Notes under the pieces: generated by a model
The model's database searches: none
Told to the model about the DNA's origin: nothing
What the model saw: only the letters and a program-made list of their open reading frames with translations
Program-made: the position numbers and the translations under genes
Shown here: piece after piece, positions 9,265-16,441 of the stretch
How positions within the stretch are numbered: position 1 is the stretch's first letter
Layout: each line of letters starts with the position of its first letter
Source: Burkholderia latens
Lineage (GTDB): Bacteria > Pseudomonadota > Gammaproteobacteria > Burkholderiales > Burkholderiaceae
Length of the DNA stretch: 64,000 nucleotides
Assembly: GCF_001718795.1 (NCBI RefSeq)
Contig: NZ_CP013435.1
Coordinates: forward strand, 1,364,001-1,428,000
Direction of reading: 5' to 3'

Positions 9265-10779
9265 ATGGTTACATCCCCCCACTTGCTGGCTGCCGTCGAT
9301 CTCGGCTCGAACAGCTTCCGGCTGATCGTCGGGCGCGTCGAGGAAACGCCGGCGGGCAGCCAGATCTATCCCGTCGATGCGCTGCGCGAACCCGTTCGGC
9401 TGGCCGCCGGCCTGTCGAGCGACAAAATGCTCGATCGCGCGTCGCAGGAGCGTGGCTGGGAAGCGCTGAAGCGGTTTGGCGAGCGCCTGCGCGATTTCCA
9501 CCCCGATCACGTGCGCGCGGTTGCGACCAATACGCTGCGTGTCGCGAAGAATGCGGGGGAATTTCTCGGCGAGGCCGAAGCGGCACTCGGTTTCCCGATC
9601 GAAGTGATCGCCGGCCGCGAAGAAGCGCGCCTGATCTATGCGGGCGCCGCGCATTCGGTGCCGGCGAGTGCCGGCAAGCGGCTCGTCGTCGACATCGGCG
9701 GCGGCTCGACCGAATTCATCATCGGTGCGCATTACACGCCGATCGTGATGGAGAGCCTCTACATCGGCTGCGTCAGCCATAGCCGTGCGTTTTTCCCGGC
9801 CGGCAACGTCGACGAGTACACGATGCGGCAGGCCGAACTCGCGGCCAAGCGCGAGATCCAGATCATTTCCAGCGAGTACAAGAAGGCGGGCTGGGACCAG
9901 GCGATCGGGTCGTCCGGCACCGCGCGCGCGCTCGCGGAGCTCGTCGAGGCGAACGGCTTCAACGATGCGGGCATCACGCACGGCATTTCGCGTGGCGGCC
10001 TCGAGCGCCTGAAGCGCGCGCTGATCAAGGCCGAGAACGTGAACCGGCTGAAGCTGATCGCGCTGAAGCCCGATCGCGTGCCGGTGCTGGCCGGTGGCCT
10101 GGCGATCATGCTCGCCGTATTCGAGGAGCTCGGCGTCGACTATGTCGACACGACCGACGGCGCGCTGCGTCTCGGCGTGCTGTACGATCTGCTCGGGCGG
10201 ACGCAGCACGAGGACATGCGCGCGGTGACGGTCGAGGGTTTCACGCGCCGCTACGGCGTCGATCGCGCGCAAGCCGAGCGTATCGGTGCGCTCGCGGTGC
10301 GGTTCTACGACGAGCTCGACGAGTCCGACGAGGAGGAGCGCGAGGAAGGCAGGATGTTCCTTGGCTGGGCTGCCGCATTGCATGAGATCGGCTTGTCCAT
10401 TTCGCACAGCTCGTATCACAAGCATTCCGCGTATATCGCGAGCAATGCCGACATGCCGGGTTTCTCGCGCACGGACCAGGCGCGCCTGGCCGCGCTCGTG
10501 CTCGGTCATGCGGGCAAGCTCGGCAAGCTGTCGCAGGCGCGCGACGTCGAATGGCCGCTCCTGTTCTGCCTGCGGCTCGCGGCGCTGCTGTGCCGGCGCC
10601 GGACCGACGCGGGGCTGCCGGACATTTCCGTGTCGCAGATGAAGAAGGGCGGATATGAAGTGCGTCTGCCGAGCGCGTGGGTCGAGCAGAATCCGCTGAC
10701 CGACTACAGCCTCAGCCAGGAAGCGGCCGAGTGGGAGAAGGTCGGCATTCCATATCGCGTGGTTTATACCGGCGCATGA
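9265..10779 (+). CDS. ppx: Exopolyphosphatase (Ppx/GppA family)
   Basis: Releases phosphate from the ends of polyphosphate, and members of the family may also hydrolyse pppGpp. The 504-residue protein has the ASKHA-fold phosphate loops 'AAVDLGSNSFRLIVGR' at the start and 'VVDIGGGSTEFIIG' (about 145), and a C-terminal HD-like helical domain ('LHEIGLSISHSSYHKHSAYI'). I chose the ATG at 9265, which follows a GGAG (9251-9254); the frame extends ten codons further up without family resemblance. It pairs functionally with the divergent ppk1. Confidence 0.94.
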   Translation: MVTSPHLLAAVDLGSNSFRLIVGRVEETPAGSQIYPVDALREPVRLAAGLSSDKMLDRASQERGWEALKRFGERLRDFHPDHVRAVATNTLRVAKNAGEFLGEAEAALGFPIEVIAGREEARLIYAGAAHSVPASAGKRLVVDIGGGSTEFIIGAHYTPIVMESLYIGCVSHSRAFFPAGNVDEYTMRQAELAAKREIQIISSEYKKAGWDQAIGSSGTARALAELVEANGFNDAGITHGISRGGLERLKRALIKAENVNRLKLIALKPDRVPVLAGGLAIMLAVFEELGVDYVDTTDGALRLGVLYDLLGRTQHEDMRAVTVEGFTRRYGVDRAQAERIGALAVRFYDELDESDEEEREEGRMFLGWAAALHEIGLSISHSSYHKHSAYIASNADMPGFSRTDQARLAALVLGHAGKLGKLSQARDVEWPLLFCLRLAALLCRRRTDAGLPDISVSQMKKGGYEVRLPSAWVEQNPLTDYSLSQEAAEWEKVGIPYRVVYTGA

Positions 10780-10807
10780 CGCGCGGCGCGTCCGTTTCAG
10801 CAGAGGC

Positions 10808-11248
10808 TCAGTCCGAGCACACGATCGCGGTCAGGAACGGGAACGCCTGCTTGACGGTGGCGTCGCTGCCGGCCTTGCGCACGGCCTGTTCGACCGCGCT
10901 TTTCGTGCCGCGCACGACGACGCCGTAGGCCCATTCGCCGATCGGCGTGCCGTCGCCCGTCTGGAATATCGGGTCGTTCGCCTGGTAGCCGAGCACGACG
11001 TACACGCCGAAACCATACGCGGTTAGCGCATGGTTCGTGCGGAATGCGTTCACCGAATTCGCTTCGACGTGCATCGGCTCCGACTGGATGTCGCCGGCCG
11101 CGAGCAATGGCGCGACGAACTTGTGGCCGTTGGAGTGGCAGTCGAGCGCGGCGTCGAGCGACTTCGCCGACGCGGCACCGGAGGCGCCAGCTGCGCCGAG
11201 TGCGAACAGCGCGCCGAGCAGGGCGGTCTTGAAAGCGTGGTTTTTCAT
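10808..11248 (-). CDS. Exported hypothetical protein
   Basis: 146-residue product with a clear Sec signal peptide (MKNHAFKTALLGALFALGAAGASGA, cut near the ASA at about 28) and two cysteines in the mature part (DCHSNGH and IVCSD) that could form a disulfide. I do not recognise a domain. The ATG at 11248 is preferred over one 15 codons upstream because it begins the signal sequence directly. It converges on ppx with a 28-bp gap and lies next to the tRNA-Pro fragment, so it marks the chromosomal edge of the island. Confidence 0.8.
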   Translation of the reverse strand: MKNHAFKTALLGALFALGAAGASGAASAKSLDAALDCHSNGHKFVAPLLAAGDIQSEPMHVEANSVNAFRTNHALTAYGFGVYVVLGYQANDPIFQTGDGTPIGEWAYGVVVRGTKSAVEQAVRKAGSDATVKQAFPFLTAIVCSD

Positions 11249-11354
11249 GCGCGGTTTCGGGTTGGTCACGAACATTATCGCGTGGATCCGCAAAATTCGT
11301 GCGCGCGGTGCGAGGCGGGGCTAAAACGACGCGTAAAACGAAAAAGGGTTCTCG

Positions 11355-11402
11355 TGGTCGGAGCGAAAGGATTCGAACCCTCGACCCTCTGATCCCGAAT
11401 CG
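11355..11402 (-). repeat. tRNA-Pro 3' fragment (island border, att-like direct repeat)
   Basis: About 48 bp repeat the 3' half of the intact tRNA-Pro at 16199-16275, from the anticodon loop through the T-arm to the CCA end, in the same orientation and with only two differences (one in the T stem, one in the anticodon). The 5' anticodon stem strand is not complementary here, so no tRNA can be made. An intact tRNA at one end and its 3' portion at the other is the classic outcome of site-specific integration into a tRNA gene. The fragment's loop would read CGG instead of TGG. Confidence 0.8.
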
Positions 11403-11474
11403 GGTGCCCCGCTATTTTCGGCTTCGTTGGCGGTAGATGAGAATCATAAGCCGAGGACGCGAGGTCTGACCCTG

Positions 11475-12143
11475 ATGGCAGATATATCTCCGGTGGAACG
11501 AATCCAGAAGGGTTTCCCGAAGGAACCGAACCCATGGCACCTCCATCCGATAGGGTTGATTGGAAACTTCGCCCAAAAAAGCGAAGAGGGTTGTGGCGAT
11601 TGCGCCGCTCGCTTCAAGAAGATATCTAAAATTATTCTGAATCACGAGGGCGGCATTGTGAACAACAAAAATGATAAAAGTGGACTCGCAAATAGACGGA
11701 TAGCTTGGCCGACGTGGCAGAAATATGCCAAGGAAGAACTTGGGATTGAGCCAACAATCGAAAATCTAAAAGCGCTTACTGGGAGTCAGGCGCAGGTAAT
11801 TTATTTCAAGAGATTCTGGAAGCCAAAAGGATTTTGCCAATTCCGTGACGACCTTATTGCCATTATGGTGTACGATTGGACAATCACATCCGGCGGTGCC
11901 TTGAAGCAAATTCAGAAAATGCTCAATTCAAAATACGGTGCGGGCGTAGACGAAGATGGCGGCCGCGGATCCGACACAATCAAAGCGATAAACGCGGTTC
12001 AAGAGCAGGGCCGGTTGCTCCGGGATATTGCTGAAATTCGCCGAAAATATTGCAAGAGGTTGGTCGATAATGATTCCAGTCAAGTCGTTTTCTTGAAAGA
12101 TTGGCTTGGTCATGTTGATGATTGCCTTCGGGTAAAATCATGA
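11475..12143 (+). CDS. GH108-type muramidase, probable T6SS antibacterial effector (possibly 5'-truncated)
   Basis: 222 residues. From about residue 48 it matches the glycoside hydrolase 108 / ZliS-TtsA lysozyme pattern: 'ILNHEGGIVNN' with the presumed catalytic Glu58, then 'GIAWPTWQ'-like spacing, and a C-terminal peptidoglycan-binding-3 type region ('DWTITSGGALKQIQKML' to 'KRL'). It should cleave the glycan backbone of peptidoglycan. There is no signal peptide, so delivery by another route such as T6SS is inferred from neighbours (PAAR genes, immunity-like genes). The same frame is open and protein-like back to about 11403, where it runs into the tRNA fragment, so the gene may be the C-terminal piece of a larger effector. 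It overlaps the next gene by 4 bp. Confidence 0.8.
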   Translation: MADISPVERIQKGFPKEPNPWHLHPIGLIGNFAQKSEEGCGDCAARFKKISKIILNHEGGIVNNKNDKSGLANRRIAWPTWQKYAKEELGIEPTIENLKALTGSQAQVIYFKRFWKPKGFCQFRDDLIAIMVYDWTITSGGALKQIQKMLNSKYGAGVDEDGGRGSDTIKAINAVQEQGRLLRDIAEIRRKYCKRLVDNDSSQVVFLKDWLGHVDDCLRVKS

Positions 12144-12802
12144 ATAAATTGATGCGTATTTTGATTGGCCTGTGCTTTCTCGTTGGATTCGACGTGGCGA
12201 TTGCGCAAGTGCCTCAAGCCGAGGTGAGTCCGCTTCTTGGAGAGTGGCGGTATGTGTCTGCGCACCACGAAGGCAAGAAGGCTTATTCTACTTTTGTCGT
12301 TAAATTACACAAATCCTCGGGCAATCAAGTGGTAGGGAGTTATTGTTTTGTCAGTGAGGGAGGGCGAAGAATTGATTGCGACCCAGACGGAACCAACAAT
12401 TTAGATGGAACTATATCGCCCGACGGATTGCGCGCCACGATCAACTTCTTCTCGTTCTTTGGTGCAAGAAATGGAATCTCGGATATTTCATTGAATAACG
12501 GAGAGTTACACTGGAAGGTCACAAAAAATCCAGATGGCGATTTTTTTTATGGCCCATTCGATGTTTACCTGACCAAGGACGGCAGAGCGTCCAGGAATAG
12601 ACAGGTGACCACGAATCGAGCGTACCTATACGCAGAGCCAGTCAGTAAAAATAAATCAAAATCCTACATAATAAAAGGTGATGTGGTTGAATTATTGAAT
12701 ATTTCTGACGACCTCAAGTTTTGGAGGGTTAGATATACCGCGAAAGACGGAAGGATTATAGAGCGCTGGATTGAGTGCGGCACAGTTAACGCATGCCCAT
12801 AG
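12140..12802 (+). CDS. Secreted protein, candidate immunity partner of the muramidase
   Basis: 220 residues with a signal peptide (MNKLMRILIGLCFLVGFDVAIA, cut near 22) and a C-terminal region (about 155-220, 'NRAYLYAEPVSKNKSKSYIIKGDVVELL') that looks like a bacterial SH3 module. The start overlaps the muramidase stop (ATGA), so the two are co-translated. A periplasmic protein coupled to a peptidoglycan hydrolase lacking a signal peptide is the usual layout of an effector-immunity pair; the immunity role is inference. AT-rich composition matches its partner. It could instead be an accessory wall-binding protein. Confidence 0.7.
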   Translation: MNKLMRILIGLCFLVGFDVAIAQVPQAEVSPLLGEWRYVSAHHEGKKAYSTFVVKLHKSSGNQVVGSYCFVSEGGRRIDCDPDGTNNLDGTISPDGLRATINFFSFFGARNGISDISLNNGELHWKVTKNPDGDFFYGPFDVYLTKDGRASRNRQVTTNRAYLYAEPVSKNKSKSYIIKGDVVELLNISDDLKFWRVRYTAKDGRIIERWIECGTVNACP

Positions 12803-12814
12803 CCCGGAGCGTAG

Positions 12815-13045
12815 ATGATCAATTTGATTCGGGTAGGCGACGACATCGACCACGGCGGCGCGGTCGAAACAGGGTCAACTTCGATGCGCTTCGATAGCCG
12901 CTATGTTGCCCGCAAGGGCGATCGTCTGGTCATGCCCACGGCATCCCGACGTGTCGCCCAACATCATTGAAGAGGGCGATTCGTCGATGACGGATGGTGG
13001 CATCCCGATTGCGCGGCACGGCCATCGTGACCTGCGGCGGGATTT
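12815..13045 (+). pseudogene. PAAR-domain protein, frameshifted and truncated by an IS
   Basis: PAAR proteins cap the VgrG spike of T6SS and carry effectors. The ATG at 12815 opens MINLIRVGDDIDHGGAVETG and continues to RKGDR; one base too many near 12930 then moves the PAAR reading to the +1 frame (HPDVSPNIIEEGD, DGGIPIARHGHR), where a second shift near 13024 displaces the final T-C-G motif. The left frame stops at a TGA at about 12968. The sequence ends at the IS boundary (13046). At least two frameshifts mean no functional product. Confidence 0.7.
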
Positions 13046-13054
13046 TGTAGCCAA

Positions 13055-13893
13055 TCAGGCAGTGAGTCTCGCGTCGATATTCTCGGAATCCAGCCAGGCT
13101 CGACGGATTGTGGCCGGAGGTTGGTAGCGATGAGCGCACTGGGGCCGGCGCTCGTTATAGAACTGGCGCCAGCCTTCGATGAGCACTTTGGCCTCGGCGC
13201 GGCTGCGGAACCATTCGCGGTTTAGCAATTCGTCTCGCAGTTTGCCGTTGAAGCTTTTGACGAATCCGTTTTGCCCTGGACTGCCAGGCGCAATGAAGGC
13301 TGACCGATTGCAGCGTCTCGCAGCCAATGCATGACCTTGGCAGCGGTAAATTCGGCGCCGTTGTCCGACCGAACAAACGCGGGCTTGCCGTACAGTCGCA
13401 TGAGTCTCGATAGCGTCAAGCTCACGTCCTGCGACCGCAGACTGGCGCCAACCTCGATCGCCAGACACTCGCGGGTGTATTCATCGATCACGCATAGCAT
13501 CTTCAAGGCCCGGCCATCTACCAGTTGATCGTGCACGCAGTCATAGCTCCAAACCGAATTTGGCTGTGTGGCGCCTGGCAGGCGTAAGTCGTTGCCGCAA
13601 CGACGTCGGCGAGGACGTCACCGCGGAATGTTGAACTGCAGGGCTCGCCACATTCGCCGCACGCGCGATTCGCTCAACGCCAGCCAGGCCGACATCCGGC
13701 GATAGCCGACGCGCGGCACCTCTTGCGCGGCCGCTATCAGCCTCTCGCCTCGACTCCGATCCTTCTCGGGTTGCTTGAGCGTATAGGTCGCCACTGCGAG
13801 GCTCAGTCCCCGGTAGCGACATGCCTTGCGTTGCGACAGCCCCCGCCGAGTCAGGACTTCCAGCGCTTCGGGCCTGCCCGTCGGGGTGGTCAT
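13055..13893 (-). pseudogene. IS3-family transposase OrfB (rve integrase core), broken
   Basis: Three overlapping frames together spell one OrfB: 13893-13618 (N-terminal HTH_21-like 'LSQRKACRYRGLSLAVATY'), about 13560-13290 (core with '[16 protein letters not shown]' and '[12 protein letters not shown]', the two Asp of the DDE triad) and about 13300-13055 ('[25 protein letters not shown]'). At least two frameshifts separate them. The third catalytic residue, the Glu normally in 'VESFNGK', is Lys, so the transposase is dead even apart from the frameshifts. Confidence 0.85.
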
Positions 13894-14152
13894 TTTTTCG
13901 GCTGAACTCCTTCAGGCCGTCGATTACCAGCATCTGCTCGGCGATCAGACGCTTGAGCCGATCGTTTTCCGATTCCAGTTCCTTGAGTCGACGCGCGTCA
14001 GCCACGTCCATCCCGCCGAACTTGTTGCGCCAACGATAGAACGTCTGTCCCGAAATGTTGTGGCGCTTGCCTAGATCCTTCCCCGGCTCACCCCGGCTCT
14101 CGGCCTCGCGGAAGATGCGGATGATCTGCTCGTCGGTAAATCGCTTCGTCAT
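13541..14152 (-). CDS. IS3-family transposase OrfA (helix-turn-helix subunit), read-through frame
   Basis: The first 87 or so residues (MTKRFTDEQIIRIFREAE..., then a helix-turn-helix 'HNISGQTFYRWRNKFGGM' and a leucine-zipper-like 'ARRLKELESENDRLKRLIAEQ') are a normal IS3 OrfA. After about 13890 the frame continues past the usual end into the antiparallel frame of OrfB without resemblance to any protein, giving a 203-residue reading. OrfA normally makes the active transposase by frameshifting into OrfB, which is dead here. Confidence 0.75.
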   Translation of the reverse strand: MTKRFTDEQIIRIFREAESRGEPGKDLGKRHNISGQTFYRWRNKFGGMDVADARRLKELESENDRLKRLIAEQMLVIDGLKEFSRKNDHPDGQARSAGSPDSAGAVATQGMSLPGTEPRSGDLYAQATREGSESRREADSGRARGAARRLSPDVGLAGVERIARAANVASPAVQHSAVTSSPTSLRQRLTPARRHTAKFGLEL

Positions 14153-14205
14153 TGAGTTTTCCTTGTCCCTAGGATAAAAGAGAACTCACTTGCCGGATGG
14201 CTACA

Positions 14206-14397
14206 AGAAACGTCTCAGGTCAGTCCGCCGAAGCCCCCGCGCGCGGCGCGGAGGGAGGTGCAGCCCCCGGCGTACAAATGGTGTTTGACCAGGGAGGCTA
14301 TGTGCATCAGGAAAGCTATAACCATCCGTGGACGCGCTGGGCGCTCCTCTACAGTGTCGTGCAAATCGCGCAGGATGCCCCGGAGCCGAAATGCTGA
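14206..14397 (+). pseudogene. C-terminal remnant of a lipase-like T6SS effector (Tle3/Tle4-like)
   Basis: The open frame after the IS end gives about 63 residues ending in the pattern 'VFDQGGYVHQESYNHPWTRWALLYS' and 'QIAQ', which resembles the C-terminus of T6SS lipase effectors of the Tle3/Tle4 type. There is no start codon with a ribosome site in this part; the rest was lost to the IS. Its stop overlaps the start of the Tli4-like gene (14391), as expected for an effector followed by its immunity gene. The family call rests on memory of the motif and the neighbour. Confidence 0.5.
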
Positions 14398-15428
14398 CTC
14401 GAATTGGTCGATTTCTATTTTTAGTGACAGGCATATGCGCCTGTTCGATAACGTTTTCCGGTGAACCGATCATGACGAATCCCTTGTTGTCCAATCCACG
14501 GCCGTGGTGCATCGGCCGCTTCGTTTTTGAACGCCCAGTGGCAAGCGAAATTACCAATCAACGATATGAGTTTCAGGGAGAAAAACTGGAGACGCGGTAC
14601 AACGTATCGTCTGCAACGTATCATGGAACAGTTGCCGCTCGGGAAAAAGAGTTGCGTACAAAAAAACGCATTAATCCTGGGCGCAGAAACGAAGAAACAA
14701 ATCATGTATGGCTAGAGAAGGCATTTTCTCCTACAAAGGATTCCCGGGTTTTCGTATTCCAGGATGCGGTTTCCGCTAACGGGCTGCCTTTCGATACTGA
14801 GGGATATATTTACGAAAACAATACCTTGTTTCATACAACCAGTAGCGTCGGATCGGCAGCAATGGGTGATGTCGAGAATATTTATAATGGAATCTATCGT
14901 CGAATAAAGGCGCGCGATAACTGGTCGGTCCCAACCGAATCGGGGTTCTGTTTCGACGGTGGGATTGCCACAGTCTCGTCGACTTCTACCGAGGAGGTCA
15001 GCCAGTCACTTGCGCTGATGCCGGGTCGACCGGCGCTACTCGTCATCCAGATGCGGGATTCGGTGAACGCGGACCAGAAATCACCATTAAGCAAAACCCT
15101 TCCCGAACTGCGCGCGAAGATGGATCAGGTTTCGAGCGGCAGCTACCGTATCCTGCGACAGGGCAAGCGCACCGTGGCTGGGATGGACGCTGAGGAAGTG
15201 CTGTTCGCACTGAAGGAAGGCGAGATCACGTCCTATCGTTTCTACCTGCTCGCGCCGGGCGATCCGAGCACGTTGGCGAAACCACATACCGCTATTCAGT
15301 TGCTGCTAGGGGCAAGCAGCCGCGATTTGAAGCCTGAGGAGGCAACGTCACCGGTCGATGAGGCTAGTGCACTGCAAACGTGGGACACGCTGTTGAACAG
15401 CCTGCGACTGCGGCCGGGCGCAGTCTGA
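14391..15428 (+). CDS. Tli4-like T6SS immunity protein
   Basis: 345 residues beginning with a hydrophobic signal segment (MLTRIGRFLFLVTGICAC; a cysteine at 18 makes a lipoprotein possible) and continuing with the two-part layout of Tli4-type immunity proteins: 'WCIGRFVFERP...FEGEKLETRY'-like N-terminal part and a C-terminal part with 'QGKRTVAGMDAEEVLFALKEG' and 'ALQTWDTLLNSLRLRPGAV'. Such proteins neutralise lipase effectors in the periplasm. The start overlaps the stop of the broken effector, so the strain retains protection without the toxin. The first half is AT-richer than the second. Confidence 0.75.
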   Translation: MLTRIGRFLFLVTGICACSITFSGEPIMTNPLLSNPRPWCIGRFVFERPVASEITNQRYEFQGEKLETRYNVSSATYHGTVAAREKELRTKKRINPGRRNEETNHVWLEKAFSPTKDSRVFVFQDAVSANGLPFDTEGYIYENNTLFHTTSSVGSAAMGDVENIYNGIYRRIKARDNWSVPTESGFCFDGGIATVSSTSTEEVSQSLALMPGRPALLVIQMRDSVNADQKSPLSKTLPELRAKMDQVSSGSYRILRQGKRTVAGMDAEEVLFALKEGEITSYRFYLLAPGDPSTLAKPHTAIQLLLGASSRDLKPEEATSPVDEASALQTWDTLLNSLRLRPGAV

Positions 15429-15439
15429 GCGGAGGCGAC

Positions 15440-15727
15440 ATGCGACGCTACGACATCGTGAAGGGTGACACGACGACAGTCGGAGGCATCGTGCAGGGTG
15501 GTGACGGACAAGACATTCTGCACGACCGCGAACAAGCGTATGAACACGATCCGGTGTGGTGCCCAGTGTGCAAGACACTCGGCGTGATTGAGTGCGACGG
15601 GCCACGTTATTCAAGCGCCGGACCGGATGGTCGACAGGCGGCGCTGAGTGATGACCTCTGTCGGTGCGCATGTTCGACGCCGCCGAAGCTGGTGGCGTCG
15701 CAGTCGGTATCGTATGTCGAGGTCTGA
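15440..15727 (+). CDS. PAAR-domain protein
   Basis: 95 residues: MRRYDIVKGDTTTVGGIVQGG at the start, a cysteine pair (WCPVCKTLGVIECDGP) and a C-terminal 'DDLCRCACSTPP' motif, which together form a PAAR spike-tip protein with the Zn-binding Cys/His end. It is 11 bp after the Tli4-like gene and follows GGAGG (15431-15435). In T6SS loci such orphan PAAR genes supply tips for effectors encoded nearby. It appears intact, unlike the PAAR gene at 12815. Confidence 0.8.
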   Translation: MRRYDIVKGDTTTVGGIVQGGDGQDILHDREQAYEHDPVWCPVCKTLGVIECDGPRYSSAGPDGRQAALSDDLCRCACSTPPKLVASQSVSYVEV

Positions 15728-15913
15728 ACAGCTGATGATTCGAACGGAATATTGAAGGGCGTCATGTATCTCTCCGTTCCCGGTACTGGGTCGATATCGT
15801 GATACTGGACGTCCTATCCTTTGCTGCTTCATTGGTAGCGAGGCCCTGTTTTCGTGACAACCCGTGACGAGCAATTCACAACGCTTCAGGATTACCATCA
15901 AACCTCGCCTGCA

Positions 15914-16033
15914 CTAGAACGGGTGCAGTAGGTCGAATTCCTGTGCATACTCGTCGCTTCGTCCCAGGAACTCCCAAGACCAGATGGATGGGTCAAGCAG
16001 ATCGGTGCGAGGGTATTGGCTTTCGTCGCGCCA
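15914..16033 (-). pseudogene. DUF6499-like relic of a mobile-element gene
   Basis: The minus strand encodes 'WRDESQYPRTDLLDPSIWSW' followed by 'EFLGRSDEYAQEF' up to a TAG at 15914, resembling the small N-terminal domain (DUF6499, W-x3-YP...WEFLRRNPEY) of regulators found on integrative and conjugative elements. An ATG with a decent ribosome site exists upstream (about 16083, MADVPDP), but in a different frame, so a frameshift separates start and domain. It suggests the island descends from a conjugative or integrative element. Confidence 0.45.
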
Positions 16034-16164
16034 ACCGACGCGGGCGACGAATACGGGATGCTGGACGCGGATCGGGGACGTCAGCCATCTTCACAGTTCC
16101 TCTATGGAAATCGTTACAGCTGGTAGGAAAATGGTAGCAATAGCCCGGCGACGTGCCAAAGAAA

Positions 16165-16190
16165 AAGGGGTTAGCATCAGCTAACCCCTT
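16165..16190 (-). terminator. Rho-independent terminator of tRNA-Pro
   Basis: An 11-bp perfect stem (AAGGGGTTAGC, 16165-16175, with 16180-16190) and a 4-nt loop. Read on the minus strand it is followed by a T-run (complement of 16162-16166). It lies 9 bp downstream of the tRNA 3' end. Confidence 0.9.
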
Positions 16191-16198
16191 GATTTCCT

Positions 16199-16275
16199 TG
16201 GTCGGAGCGAAAGGATTCGAACCTTCGACCCTCTGATCCCAAATCAGATGCGCTACCAGGCTGCGCTACGCTCCG
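16199..16275 (-). tRNA. tRNA-Pro (anticodon TGG)
   Basis: 77 nt with encoded CCA. The acceptor CGGAGCG pairs with CGCTCCG, the anticodon arm is TCTGA / TTTGGGA / TCAGA, giving the anticodon TGG, and the T-loop is TTCGAAT. This is the intact copy at the right border of the island; its 3' half is repeated at 11355-11402, so the element probably integrated here. Confidence 0.97.
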
Positions 16276-16441
16276 ACGAGCCAGAGATTCTATCGCCTGA
16301 TCGGGACGCGGGTCAATCACGTTATTCATCCTGCATCGGTCATCACGAATTGTTCGCGATTGGCGACAATTCGGAGGATGACGTCCGGCACGCGGTATGC
16401 GCGACCGGACGGTCCGCCCCGACACATGGAGAGACATCATG

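Larger units (their letters stand above)
13046..14205 (-). mobile_element. Degenerate IS3-family (IS407-group-like) insertion sequence
   Basis: About 1.16 kb bounded by imperfect inverted repeats: TGTAGCCAATCAGGCA at 13046 and, on the other strand, TGTAGCCATCCGGCA ending at 14205, both followed by GTGAGT-like sequence. OrfA and OrfB read on the minus strand with the usual overlap, but OrfB is broken. I see no target-site duplication at the ends. The element sits between the PAAR fragment and an effector tail, and probably caused or accompanied a deletion there. Confidence 0.8.
11403..16198. mobile_element. Genomic island remnant at tRNA-Pro with T6SS effector/immunity cargo
   Basis: The segment between the tRNA-Pro fragment and the intact tRNA-Pro is visibly AT-richer than both flanks in its coding parts (notably 11.5-12.8 and 14.4-15.0 kb). 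It contains a muramidase-type effector and a secreted partner, PAAR genes, a lipase-effector tail with a Tli4-like gene, a dead IS3-family element and a relic of a mobile-element regulator. No integrase gene is visible, so the element is probably no longer self-mobile. Confidence 0.75.

Noticed and set aside
13030..14220. Target-site duplication flanking the IS
   Set aside because: Sequence left of 13046 (ATTT) and right of 14205 (AGAA) does not match, so no duplication can be claimed.
15611..15901. Minus-strand frame at the end of the PAAR gene
   Set aside because: Overlaps the PAAR gene antisense, has no ribosome site and an Arg-rich irregular translation.
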